NCBI GenBank assembly: GCA_020850945.1
Contig: JADZDR010000022.1
Location: 18,421 to 82,420, forward strand
Direction: 5' to 3'
DNA: 64,000 nt
Origin: Acidimicrobiia bacterium
GTDB taxonomy: Bacteria > Actinomycetota > Acidimicrobiia > UBA2766
Shown: positions 50,576 to 58,742 of the stretch, one piece after another
Layout: each line of letters opens with the position of its first letter
Position numbering within the stretch: the stretch's first letter is position 1
Made by a program: the position numbers and the translations under genes
The notes under the pieces: generated by a model
What the model saw: the letters and a program-made list of their open reading frames with translations, nothing else
Told to the model about the DNA's origin: nothing
Databases searched by the model: none

Positions 50576-51525
50576 GGGGTCGGATCGAGCTCCGGCTCGG
50601 AACCCTCTGCACCCCGCGGCGCGGACGGCGCCGCCGTCTCCCGCATGCGGCAGAAGGCACAGACGTCACCCGTGGTCGGCGCCCCGCATCTCCCACATTC
50701 GCCCACGGCTGCACCGCCCGCCGCGCCGAGCTGCTCGAAGTGGGGAAGGGCACGTTCGACGAAGCCGAAGTAGAGCTGGTTCTTGGTGCCCGGTGCTGCG
50801 GTCTCCAGCTCGTTCAGAGCCGCCTTGTAGCGCAGCCCTGTGTTGCCCTCGACCATCGGGCACTCCTCCACGATGTAGTCGATCCCGTTCAGCACGCTGT
50901 AAGCAGCCGTCTCCCTCTCGCCGAGACGGATGAGCGGTTTGACCTTGCGCACGAACCCCCGCGACGCCGGCAGGACAGGCCGCTGGCGCACAAGCGCGTC
51001 CATGTTCCAGTGGAGCACGTTGCCGAAGAGCACCGCTGCCTCGTCATCGAGGTTGTGGCCGGTGGCAAGGACGTCGTACCCGCCTGTTATCGCCGCGTCG
51101 TTCATCACATACCGCTTCGACAGCCCGCACGCCGAACATGCGGCCCGGCGCACACTCCGGGCACCCCCGGGAATGCCGAAGCCGTAGGACGTCTCCAGGT
51201 CGACCACGACGAGATGTGCCTCACGCCGGGCGGCGAACTCGGCCGCCTTCTCGTGCGACGCGTCGGAGTACTCCCCGATCCCGAGCCCGATGTAGAGCCC
51301 GTCGGCGGCGTACCCGAGGTCGAGAAGGACATCCCAGAGCATGAGGGAGTCCTTGCCACCCGAGACGGCGACGAGAACCCGCTCCTCTCGAGCGATCATG
51401 TCGAACTTCTCCATCGCGCGGACGACCTGCTGGCGGCAGTGGTGGATGAAGTGCTCACGGCAGAAGGCGGCGTTGTGACGCCGGATGTCGATCACGGCCT
51501 TCTCGCGACACACCCTGCACTTCAC
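50572..51525 (-). CDS. ttuA: tRNA 2-thiolation protein TtuA-like
   Basis: 317 residues from a GTG at 51525 that overlaps the ttuB stop. Zinc fingers at both ends (CRVCREKA ... CREHF; CGRCGAPTTGDVCAFC). PP-loop SGGKDS is at residues 55-60. The Fe-S cysteines of Thermus thermophilus TtuA are matched in number as Cys130 and Cys133 (CSAC) and Cys222 (EECPMVEGN). GHNLDDEAAVLFGN is the family's ATP-site helix. It would thiolate U54 (s2T54) with sulfur from TtuB. TtcA, another member, lacks the two zinc fingers. Confidence 0.93.
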   Translation of the reverse strand: MKCRVCREKAVIDIRRHNAAFCREHFIHHCRQQVVRAMEKFDMIAREERVLVAVSGGKDSLMLWDVLLDLGYAADGLYIGLGIGEYSDASHEKAAEFAARREAHLVVVDLETSYGFGIPGGARSVRRAACSACGLSKRYVMNDAAITGGYDVLATGHNLDDEAAVLFGNVLHWNMDALVRQRPVLPASRGFVRKVKPLIRLGERETAAYSVLNGIDYIVEECPMVEGNTGLRYKAALNELETAAPGTKNQLYFGFVERALPHFEQLGAAGGAAVGECGRCGAPTTGDVCAFCRMRETAAPSAPRGAEGSEPELDPTP

Positions 51526-51731
51526 GGCGCACCTCCCGAGATGACGGGTCTGATCTCGATCTCGCTGTCGGCTGCGACCTCCTCGTCGCGTGTGAGGAGC
51601 TCGTCACCGCAGATGACGAGGACGCTCTCGGGGTTGATGTCGAGCTCCCGCAGGATTGCCGAAACGCGCCTCGGCCCGGCGATCTCCACTTCCCTGTTCG
51701 GATTGCGCAGTCTGACCTTCACAGTCGGCAC
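51522..51731 (-). CDS. ttuB: Ubiquitin-like sulfur carrier, TtuB/MoaD/ThiS type
   Basis: 69 residues from a GTG at 51731. Beta-grasp protein (VKVRLRNPNREVEIAGPRRVSAILRELDI) ending in EIEIRPVISGGAP. Sulfur carriers normally end in a free Gly-Gly; two residues, Ala-Pro, follow it here. Thiocarboxylation would need removal of Ala-Pro by a protease, or an unusual C-terminus. Overlap with the ttuA start marks the pair as partners. The codon reading across the stop (GGA GGT GCG CCG TGA) was checked by eye. Confidence 0.86.
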   Translation of the reverse strand: MPTVKVRLRNPNREVEIAGPRRVSAILRELDINPESVLVICGDELLTRDEEVAADSEIEIRPVISGGAP

Positions 51732-51780
51732 ACTACCCGTCGCCGCTCCGCCGGTACCTGGTGGCAGAACGGGGATCGGC

Positions 51781-51786
51781 TAACCT
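51781..51786 (+). promoter_or_regulatory. Candidate -10 box (TAACCT) for the small gene at 51795
   Basis: TAACCT, eight bases, GTG at 51795. Predicts a leaderless start, divergent from ttuB. Confidence 0.4.
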
Positions 51787-51794
51787 CGGGTACC

Positions 51795-52013
51795 GTGGAT
51801 CGCTCCCGTAAGCTCATCCGGGAAGGCCTGCGCGACAACAGCTCTTGGAAGCTCGGGCTCGGCGTTCTCGGATTCGTGTTCGCCTACATGCGTCGTGAGA
51901 GCCGTCGCGAGCCGGAAACGGTGCAGCGCCTCGTGCTCTCACCGGGCGACAAGGTCGTCATCCGGACAAGCGATCCCGCGCGGGGCCGCTCGCGGCGCAA
52001 GCAGCGCCGCTGA
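51795..52013 (+). CDS. Small basic membrane-associated hypothetical protein
   Basis: 72 residues from a GTG at 51795. A short hydrophobic stretch (WKLGLGVLGFVFAYMRRE) is flanked by charged ends; the C-terminus is very basic (RGRSRRKQRR). No family was recognised. The leaderless-type promoter and a normal codon pattern support a real gene. It is 55 bases before the polysaccharide deacetylase gene, so both may be transcribed together. Confidence 0.62.
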   Translation: MDRSRKLIREGLRDNSSWKLGLGVLGFVFAYMRRESRREPETVQRLVLSPGDKVVIRTSDPARGRSRRKQRR

Positions 52014-52068
52014 CGTTCCAGCCGCGCGACGCCCTCACCCCTCGTCCGACTGTGGAGTTGACTCGAAG

Positions 52069-53019
52069 ATGAACCTGGGCAACACCAGCACCCTGGCCGG
52101 CGCCGGAGTCAGCCGGAGCGCGGGCATCGGGGACGGCACGCACCACTTCGCGGGACGGCGACCTCGCATCTTTCGGCCGGCGCCGGGTCCGGCGCGGCGC
52201 CGTGCGCGGCGCCGCACGCCCGCGATCGTCGCCGCGATCGTCGCGTTCCTCATCTTGCTCACCGTCGCCTGCATCTACTTCTGGCCGGTGGGTCGAGAAG
52301 CCATAGGTGCCACGAAGGCAGCCGTCGCCCATCTGACCGATCCCGAGCTCGTGCCCGACTCCGCCTTCGTCGCGTATCCACCGCTGCCGGAGCTGACCGA
52401 GGTGGTCACTCGCGTCGCGACCCAGGACCCGGTCGTGTTCATCACGATCGACGACGGCTGGACCCTCGATCCCCGAGTCCTCGACCTCCTCCGCGCGCGT
52501 GGCGCTCCGATTACGGCTTTCCCGGTCGGCAAGGTCGTCGAGTCGCATATCGAGACATGGCGGGCCTACGCCGCGCTCGGGGGGACGATCGAGAACCACT
52601 CCTACAGCCACCCCTTCCTCGGTCGCATACCGCCGGACCAGCAGGTGCAGGAGGTCTGCGGGCCGGCTGACCTGATCCAGCGCACGACGGGGCGCCGGCC
52701 CACGATGCTCCGTCCCCCGTACGGTTCCTACGACGACGCGACCAAGACCGTGACACCGTCATGTGGGCACTACGCCCTTGTCAAGTGGTCCGTCGAAGTG
52801 CGCAACGGCGAGATGTCCTTCGCCGGCCCGGGCAGGCAACTCGTCCCGGGCGACATCGTGCTGCTCCACTTCAGGCCGGAGACGTACGACGAGCTCGTCT
52901 CCCTCTTCGCGCAGATGGACAGCCTCGGTCTACATGCAGCACCCCTGCAGGACTACCTGGGGCCCTTCGCGCGGACGGACGCGCAGCGGGCGGCCGCTGC
53001 AGCTCGCGGCACCCCCTGA
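52069..53019 (+). CDS. Membrane-anchored polysaccharide deacetylase (NodB family)
   Basis: 316 residues from the ATG at 52069. A basic N-terminus is followed by one span (AIVAAIVAFLILLTVACIYFW, about residues 60-80), so the enzyme domain is outside. NodB motifs: TIDDGW (metal- and base-Asp), NHSYSHPF (H-x3-H metal site), RPPYGSYDDATK and a late VLLHF. Likely removes acetyl from peptidoglycan or another envelope glycan. It converges with the deacetylase-hydrolase fusion at 53064. Confidence 0.9.
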   Translation: MNLGNTSTLAGAGVSRSAGIGDGTHHFAGRRPRIFRPAPGPARRRARRRTPAIVAAIVAFLILLTVACIYFWPVGREAIGATKAAVAHLTDPELVPDSAFVAYPPLPELTEVVTRVATQDPVVFITIDDGWTLDPRVLDLLRARGAPITAFPVGKVVESHIETWRAYAALGGTIENHSYSHPFLGRIPPDQQVQEVCGPADLIQRTTGRRPTMLRPPYGSYDDATKTVTPSCGHYALVKWSVEVRNGEMSFAGPGRQLVPGDIVLLHFRPETYDELVSLFAQMDSLGLHAAPLQDYLGPFARTDAQRAAAAARGTP

Positions 53020-53063
53020 CACCGGCACCACCAGTCTGAGCTCCGTCAGGGACACAACCTCCG

Positions 53064-54890
53064 TCAGGTCAACGCTCCCAGGATGTCGGTGACGACGAGG
53101 CCGAGTTTGCGGTCGAGCCTGTCGGCGAGGAGCATGCGGGTCGGAATCGACACGAGCGGAGCAGCGACTGTGCGCCTGTTGAGTTGCACCTGTGGGGAAC
53201 CGGCCCCAAGGACGGTGTTGACCATCATCAGGGCCGAGTCGCTGTCGGGCTGGGCATGGTCGGTGCGGGACTGGAGACGCACGTACGGCACGTCGATTCC
53301 GGCTGCGAACGTGGCGGCTTCGCGTTCGGACCAGAAGGTCTCGTCGCTGCAGTCGGCCACACCCGCCAGGTGCCCCGTGTGAGCGGCATCGCACCCGCCG
53401 GTGTCGTTCCGGTCCACTGGTCCCTCCCAGTCGATCAGGAATGATGCTCCCGCCTCGGGGTGACGTGTGATCGCCCCCGTGGCCATCGTCACCCCGTAGG
53501 ACCTCGACACGAGACCGACCCGACCCGGGTCCACACCCGGATACGTGGCGATCCAGCGCACGATCTCGCTCAGGCCGTCCTGGTGCACCGACCCGTCGTA
53601 GTCCTCGCTTCCCCCGGACGCACCGCGCCCGTCGGGGTCGAAGACCACGGCGACATATCCGGAGTCTGCGAGGAAGCGTGCGGGGAGACTCGAACCTGCA
53701 TCGAGGAAGGTGCTCCCGTCCGCGGATCCCCCCGGCACGAGCACGACGGCAGGCACCGGACTCGCCGCGTCGAGGCCGTCGGGAGCGACGACGGTCGTCC
53801 AGAGGCGGGCCCCGCTCGTCGGGTTCGTGATCCACCAGTGCCCGTCACCGGCGTCCTCGGCCTCGACCGGAGCGTCTGCGGCCTCGGCATCGATGATGTC
53901 CGCGACGGTTGCCCAGGCGACCCGGCCGGAGGCGACACGGTCGGCTGCCGCGCGGAACAGCGCGCGGGCGTGGTCCATGTCGGGGACAGAGCCGACGCTC
54001 CACGCCGTGACGAAGGATGTGGGGCGTCCGTCGTCGGCCTCGGCGTACTCGTCGAGCCACGTGCCGAAGCCTTCGGCGTCGGCGGCGTCGAGATCACAAC
54101 CCCCACCGGTCAGCTCGCCTGCGACCGCTTCTGCGGCACAGGGGATACCGCCACCCGATTCGCCGGCGATCAGGAGGAGTTGCCCCTCGGGATCGGCCGT
54201 GAGCCAGTCCGCGGATGTCGAGGTCCGCCACGGGTGGGCCTTGTGCTCCATGTCGGTGGGTACCTGCTCGTGGCAGACCGAGGGCACGTCGCAGCCGACG
54301 AGGAGGTCCGCATACTCCGGTGGCACTGACCCCGTCGGGAGGGACTTGAGGCAGAACGCGACCATGCCTGTTGTCGCCTCGAAGCCGGCGGCCACGGCCG
54401 CCTCGACCCACGGCGATGCGGAGCAGATGCCCGAGACGTGGCGCGCCGGCACACCGAGGTCGTCGAATGCTGCCTTCATGGAGGTGAGGCGGGCCGCGAA
54501 ATCCGCCGGCGGCAGGGGTGTGCCACCGACGTCGGCGTGCACGCCGACACCGTGGCCACGGGCAGCCATCTCCGTCACGAAGTCGTCACCGAAGTTGTGC
54601 AGGGCGGACACGAAGGTCGCGTTGAGCTCGAAGGTGAGCTTGGCGCCCGGCGACTCCTCCTCCGCCGCGTCGGCGATCTCGACGAGGACGGCTCGGTGAT
54701 GTTCGAACTTCTCGCGGTTGGTGTCCTCGCCCCGCCACCCCTCGACGTGGATCGAGATCGCCATCTTCACGGGTGAGCTCTCGTCCGCCGACGTGGCGCG
54801 GGTCGGTACGGCAGTGAGTGCAGCTGCGAGGCCGAATGCGGCTGCGACGGCCGCCACGCGGCCGAAGTGCGAAGTTGTGGAACGATGCAT
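53064..54890 (-). CDS. Secreted fusion: deacetylase-like domain plus alpha/beta-hydrolase
   Basis: 608 residues from the ATG at 54890. Signal peptide near residues 1-35 (AAVAAAFGLAAALTAVP...). Residues about 40-320 read like a diverged NodB-type deacetylase (AISIHVEGWRGEDTN, GHGVGVHADVGGTP, SGICSASPW). Residues about 350-600 are an alpha/beta hydrolase: VPAVVLVPGGSADGST, FDPDGRGASGGSEDY, and a nucleophile elbow VGLVSRSYGVTMATG (Ser in S-R-S-Y-G). The catalytic His is not obvious in DHAQPDSDSA. This order of two domains is not one I recognise, and the substrate is unknown. Extracellular glycan or ester hydrolysis is likely. Confidence 0.75.
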   Translation of the reverse strand: MHRSTTSHFGRVAAVAAAFGLAAALTAVPTRATSADESSPVKMAISIHVEGWRGEDTNREKFEHHRAVLVEIADAAEEESPGAKLTFELNATFVSALHNFGDDFVTEMAARGHGVGVHADVGGTPLPPADFAARLTSMKAAFDDLGVPARHVSGICSASPWVEAAVAAGFEATTGMVAFCLKSLPTGSVPPEYADLLVGCDVPSVCHEQVPTDMEHKAHPWRTSTSADWLTADPEGQLLLIAGESGGGIPCAAEAVAGELTGGGCDLDAADAEGFGTWLDEYAEADDGRPTSFVTAWSVGSVPDMDHARALFRAAADRVASGRVAWATVADIIDAEAADAPVEAEDAGDGHWWITNPTSGARLWTTVVAPDGLDAASPVPAVVLVPGGSADGSTFLDAGSSLPARFLADSGYVAVVFDPDGRGASGGSEDYDGSVHQDGLSEIVRWIATYPGVDPGRVGLVSRSYGVTMATGAITRHPEAGASFLIDWEGPVDRNDTGGCDAAHTGHLAGVADCSDETFWSEREAATFAAGIDVPYVRLQSRTDHAQPDSDSALMMVNTVLGAGSPQVQLNRRTVAAPLVSIPTRMLLADRLDRKLGLVVTDILGALT

Positions 54891-55086
54891 TTGCCCTCTC
54901 CGAGTCCGGGACGGTTCCGCCAGCACAGCCGCGGGATGTCAGGACATCGTGAAGGGACGCGAAGGAATCCGCGCGTTGAGCCGGCTGGCGGGGTCGTCGT
55001 TGGCGGCGTAGCCGTGTTCCGGGCCCGGTTCCCTGTGCCGACGGTGTGGAGATCCGCACGGATGACGATGCCATCCGGCGTGATCG

Positions 55087-56694
55087 TCACTTCCTGGCGG
55101 TCTGGGCGAGCACCGTGCCGTTCATGTAGTCGACGAACTCGTCGGGCTGTTCGAACATCGGTCGGTGACCGGAGGTGTCGAGCACGATGCGGTCCTTGCG
55201 AGGTGCCTGGATCATCGGGTACCAGTCCTCGAAAAGCTCAGCCCGTCCGTCGGCCTCGTGGGCACCCTGCACGAAGAACATCGGCACATCGAACTCGATC
55301 GCGGTCTCGCGGAAGTCGATCTCCTGAAGTTGCGGGTACAGCGCCGCGAAGGTGTCCATGAAGGCTGCGAGCAGGTGGATCTGATCGGTCAGGGTGTACT
55401 CCGGCACGAAGAAGTTCTCCGAGAACCCGCCCTCACCCTCGGCGTTCGGGGAGTGGTCATACGGGTAGACCTCGTGCTCGTAGGACAGCGCAGTCTCGTA
55501 GTCGAGCATCCGGTCGTACGGGGGCGGTCCGATGTCACGAAGCGAGTCGGCGAGTGTGTCGTTGCCGTTCTCGTCGGCCCAGGCGAGGGTGTCGTCGTAG
55601 AAGATCTGATCGGTTGCGAGCTGGCTGACCATCTGGCCCACACCGATGAACGCCCGGTACTTCTCCGGTGCAGCTTGAACCGCGAGCACACCGAGCGTGG
55701 AGCCCCACGACTGTCCGAGCAGGTAGATCTGATCCTTGCCAAAGCGGTTCCGGAGGTAGTCGGTCACTTCGAGCGTGTCGTTGACCTGGCCTTCCAGGGT
55801 CACCGTATCGGTAGGGTCGAGAGCGGGGTAGGAGGTTCCGGTGCCTCGCTGGTCCCAGGTGGCCACCGTGAGGGTCTCCTCAAGGGCCTCGAGGTGATTG
55901 CGCATGCCGCCCCGTTCCGACCCGCCGGGACCGCCTGCCAGGAACAGGACCACTGGATTGTCCATCGAGCTGCCCCGGATCATGAGCCCGAGCTCCCTGT
56001 CGCCGACCTCGACAGTGGTCAGCTTCGCGACACTGCCGGGAACGTCCTCGCCACTCGTGTCTTCGATCGGCGCAGTCGTCGCCGGGCGAGCCACCAGCGC
56101 AGCGATCACGAGCATGACCAGCACGCTGAGACCTGCCAGACCACGTCCCAGGTACCGGCCCGCCTTTCCAGTCGACTCGTCCCGAGGCACCGCCGCCCAG
56201 AGCCGCGCAGCACCCGCGCCCAACGCAGCACCCAACACCATCGGGGCAAGCGCAACCACCCCGTGGAAGCCACGTCCCACGACCAAGGCGAGGATCCCGT
56301 AGGTACTTGCGACCGGAGCATCCACCGTCGGCCCGGTCGCACCCATTCTCACCAGTTCGAACACGCCCACGAACACCACCGGTGCGAGCAGCATCGCCCA
56401 GCGAGACTGCGACAGCAGACCGGCAACCCATCCGACCAGCAACCCGATCGCCATGGCTGCGAGTACCTGCAGAGTTGTCAGCGGGCCCCGGGGTGTCCAC
56501 CACCCAGCAGCGACCCCCCACGCCGCGGTACAGCCAGTGGCGACGCCCGTACCGAGACGCCAGTCGTCCCACAACCGAGCCAGTACTCTCGGTGCGCCGC
56601 TCGTTGCGGGTGGGCCGGCCAGCGAGCCGTTCTCGGCGACTGAGGCATCCGAGTGCGTTTCGTCACTCGTCATGTCCCTGACGGTCCTCGGCAT
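55087..56694 (-). CDS. Polytopic membrane protein with C-terminal proline-iminopeptidase-like hydrolase domain
   Basis: 535 residues from the ATG at 56694 (ATG at 56673, MTSDETHSD, is also plausible). Five or so spans occupy residues about 50-215 (TTLQVLAAMAIGLLVGWVAGLL, WAMLLAPVVFVGVFELV, GLAGLSVLVMLVIAALVA). The remainder is an S33-type hydrolase: oxyanion FLAGGPGGSERGG, ATWDQRGTGTSY, nucleophile LLGQSWGSTLGV, and His in VLDTSGHRPMFEQP. The hydrolase would face outward. Prolyl aminopeptidases are usually soluble; the membrane half is unusual. It follows two small membrane-protein genes. Confidence 0.8.
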   Translation of the reverse strand: MPRTVRDMTSDETHSDASVAENGSLAGPPATSGAPRVLARLWDDWRLGTGVATGCTAAWGVAAGWWTPRGPLTTLQVLAAMAIGLLVGWVAGLLSQSRWAMLLAPVVFVGVFELVRMGATGPTVDAPVASTYGILALVVGRGFHGVVALAPMVLGAALGAGAARLWAAVPRDESTGKAGRYLGRGLAGLSVLVMLVIAALVARPATTAPIEDTSGEDVPGSVAKLTTVEVGDRELGLMIRGSSMDNPVVLFLAGGPGGSERGGMRNHLEALEETLTVATWDQRGTGTSYPALDPTDTVTLEGQVNDTLEVTDYLRNRFGKDQIYLLGQSWGSTLGVLAVQAAPEKYRAFIGVGQMVSQLATDQIFYDDTLAWADENGNDTLADSLRDIGPPPYDRMLDYETALSYEHEVYPYDHSPNAEGEGGFSENFFVPEYTLTDQIHLLAAFMDTFAALYPQLQEIDFRETAIEFDVPMFFVQGAHEADGRAELFEDWYPMIQAPRKDRIVLDTSGHRPMFEQPDEFVDYMNGTVLAQTARK

Positions 56695-56748
56695 GGCTGG
56701 CAGGGTCCGGTTCTCGGCTTCGTGGGGTCGGCGGCCGGTAGCGCCCTG

Positions 56749-56958
56749 CTAGATCCGCTTCACTTCGACGATCGCGGACCGTTTCGTCCCCACGCGGCGC
56801 CCGAAGAAGTACGCGATCGCGAGCACGAGGAGCGAAACGACGATACCCGTGGCGACAATGGAGGGTTTCGCCCGGTCGACGTCACCCCGCAGGGCTGCTT
56901 CGATCTCGGCGACCTTGGCCTCTATGTCCGACCTGTCGATTCGGGATGGCTGGCTCAT
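56749..56958 (-). CDS. Small single-span membrane protein
   Basis: 69 residues from the ATG at 56958 (MSQPSRIDRSDIEAKVAEIEAAL), overlapping the stop of the previous gene. A helical acidic N-terminus is followed by one span (IVATGIVVSLLVLAIAYFFG) and a basic end (RRVGTKRSAIVEVKRI). No family known. Coupled with the 109-residue gene upstream; the two probably work together at the membrane. Confidence 0.68.
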   Translation of the reverse strand: MSQPSRIDRSDIEAKVAEIEAALRGDVDRAKPSIVATGIVVSLLVLAIAYFFGRRVGTKRSAIVEVKRI

Positions 56959-57284
56959 CTGCTCGATCCTCTCGCGGAACCTCGGACCATGGTCAGGGAG
57001 AAGACGACGACGGCGATCGCGACCACGAACCCGATCAAGTACGGTGCCGCGGAAGACCACTCGTCTGCCCCCGCCTCGAACAACTCTGTCTGGGCGAAGC
57101 GGATCACCGCTATTACGAGCAGCACGAAGGCTGTGCCGAGGACGAACCCGGCGGCGAGGGACAAGCCGAAGTTGCGGCCGAGCTGCTTGGCCGGCTCTAT
57201 GGTCTCCTGCCTCACATAGGCGGTGACGAGGTCCCGCAGCTCCTCGGCGAGCTCGGACACCGGTTTGGACTTGGTGCGAGTCAC
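56955..57284 (-). CDS. Putative phage-holin-superfamily-like membrane protein (holin III type)
   Basis: 109 residues from a GTG at 57284 with GGAGG upstream. Amphipathic N-terminus (VSELAEELRDLVTAYVRQETIEPAKQLGR) precedes two spans (LSLAAGFVLGTAFVLLVIAVI and YLIGFVVAIAVVVFSLTMV). This is the layout of small actinobacterial holin-like proteins, though membrane shaping or transport is equally possible. Its start lies about 49 bases after a TACTCT box at 57333-57338. Confidence 0.66.
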   Translation of the reverse strand: MTRTKSKPVSELAEELRDLVTAYVRQETIEPAKQLGRNFGLSLAAGFVLGTAFVLLVIAVIRFAQTELFEAGADEWSSAAPYLIGFVVAIAVVVFSLTMVRGSARGSSR

Positions 57285-57332
57285 GCTCCCGCATCCTCCT
57301 CAGTTGTCATGTCCTGCTCCGCCTGACGTCAG

Positions 57333-57338
57333 AGAGTA
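57333..57338 (-). promoter_or_regulatory. Candidate -10 box (TACTCT) for the 57284-to-55087 membrane operon
   Basis: TACTCT on the minus strand gives a leader of about 42 bases carrying GGAGG before the GTG at 57284. Unlike most starts here, this transcript would have a normal leader. Confidence 0.4.
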
Positions 57339-57370
57339 GCGCGTCATCCCGGCCGGAACCTGTTGCGGCG

Positions 57371-58708
57371 TCAGGGTGCCGGCCACAACGCCACGTCCTC
57401 GGCGATGCGGTCCTGCGAGGACCGCGCCGTTCCCGAAGCCGACACGTCGTTGTCGATCAGCGCGAAAGGGACGTAGCCGGCGGGGGTCACCGCATACCCG
57501 ACGAGTGCGGACACGTCCCGGAGCGTCCCCGTCTTCGCGAGGATCTCACCACCCAGGGATCGCTTCTCCAGCGTCCCGTCCCCACCGCCCACGGCCAGGG
57601 ATTTCACGAAGGGCTCGGCGAGGGCGGGGTCCGTCGCCACATCCTGGAGGAGGTCGATGAAGGCCGCACAGCTGATGCGGTTGCCGCGATGCAGGCCCGA
57701 GCCGTCGTGCAGGACGAAGGTGGACGGGTCGAGGTCGTTCTCGGCGAGGATCTCCGAGACGCGAGCGAGCCCACCGGCCGTGGAGCCGTCTCCCGTCGAC
57801 CTGCCGACCTGGCGCACGAGGACCTCGGCGACGAAGTTGTCGCTGAACGTGTTCATGTCGTGCACGATCGTGCGCATCGGTGGGGATTCGATCTCTGCCA
57901 CAGTCCGCGCGTCCGCCGGAGCAGTACCCCGCTCCACGCGGATGTCGGGTGAGCCGAGGAGTCGGGCGAAGGTGTAGCCGGCCGCGAGGTCGGGGTTCCG
58001 ACCCGAAGCCGGTGGCCGTGGTACCCCCGTGGGGAAGACCGTGTCGGAGCGATCAACGGCGACCGCCGACACGCTGGGTGCGGTTCCATCCTCGCGGTAG
58101 CGGTCCTCCCATCCCTGCACCCATGTCTCGGAGTCGAACCATGTGTTGTCGACAACGATCTCGTTCACACGGACCCCCGCCGCCTCGAGCTTGTCGGCAA
58201 GGGCCTGGAGGGGGGTCGCGGCCCGGTCGGGATGATCAGCGATCCACTCCGGCCCCGCGAGCAGGGGGTCGCCACCGCCGACGAGCCACACGCGGCCACT
58301 GCCGTCCGTACGCACCTCGGTCTTGAAGGTGTGGTCGGGACCGAAGGCATGGAGGGCCGCGTAGGCAGTGACGAGCTTCGTCGTAGAGGCGGGGATGAGT
58401 TGCTCGTCGGCGGCATCGTCGAAGGTGTCCGGACCCGTGGGGGGACCGATGGCCACGCAGCTCTTTCCGGCACCGTTGCCCCCATCGACGTCCGGCCGCA
58501 CCCGCCGGTCCAGACCGACCACGGCTCCGAGATGGCCCTGCACGGCTCCGGCGCGGGCAGCGGCCAGCACGGGCGTCGACACAGACACCACCTCACCTGC
58601 CCGCGAGGGCCCGCCGGTCGCGGCGAGGACGGTGATCACCATCCCCCCCACGACGAGAGGGACGAGGGGCAGAAGGCGCCGCCGGATGGTGCGGGCCCGC
58701 CGCGTCAT
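57371..58708 (-). CDS. dacB: D-alanyl-D-alanine carboxypeptidase/endopeptidase (PBP4/DacB)
   Basis: 445 residues from the ATG at 58708; a GTG at 58753 overlapping the previous stop is the alternative. N-terminal membrane anchor or signal (LLPLVPLVVGGMVITVLAA). The penicillin-binding triad is complete: Ser108-x-x-Lys111 (PASTTKLVT), SDN (FSDNFVAE) and KTG (AKTGTLRDV). The inserted PBP4 domain separates them. Trims peptidoglycan peptide cross-links outside the membrane. Encoded directly after the ADP-forming synthetase genes, without obvious functional link. Confidence 0.94.
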   Translation of the reverse strand: MTRRARTIRRRLLPLVPLVVGGMVITVLAATGGPSRAGEVVSVSTPVLAAARAGAVQGHLGAVVGLDRRVRPDVDGGNGAGKSCVAIGPPTGPDTFDDAADEQLIPASTTKLVTAYAALHAFGPDHTFKTEVRTDGSGRVWLVGGGDPLLAGPEWIADHPDRAATPLQALADKLEAAGVRVNEIVVDNTWFDSETWVQGWEDRYREDGTAPSVSAVAVDRSDTVFPTGVPRPPASGRNPDLAAGYTFARLLGSPDIRVERGTAPADARTVAEIESPPMRTIVHDMNTFSDNFVAEVLVRQVGRSTGDGSTAGGLARVSEILAENDLDPSTFVLHDGSGLHRGNRISCAAFIDLLQDVATDPALAEPFVKSLAVGGGDGTLEKRSLGGEILAKTGTLRDVSALVGYAVTPAGYVPFALIDNDVSASGTARSSQDRIAEDVALWPAP

Positions 58709-58742
58709 GTCGGAGCCGGGCCGAGTCGGCCGCCTGCGTCCG

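Noticed and set aside
54767..55090. Minus-strand open frame (MTITPDGIVIRADLH...) overlapping the end of the membrane hydrolase gene
   Set aside because: It overlaps the start of the 54890 gene, has an irregular composition and no recognisable domain.
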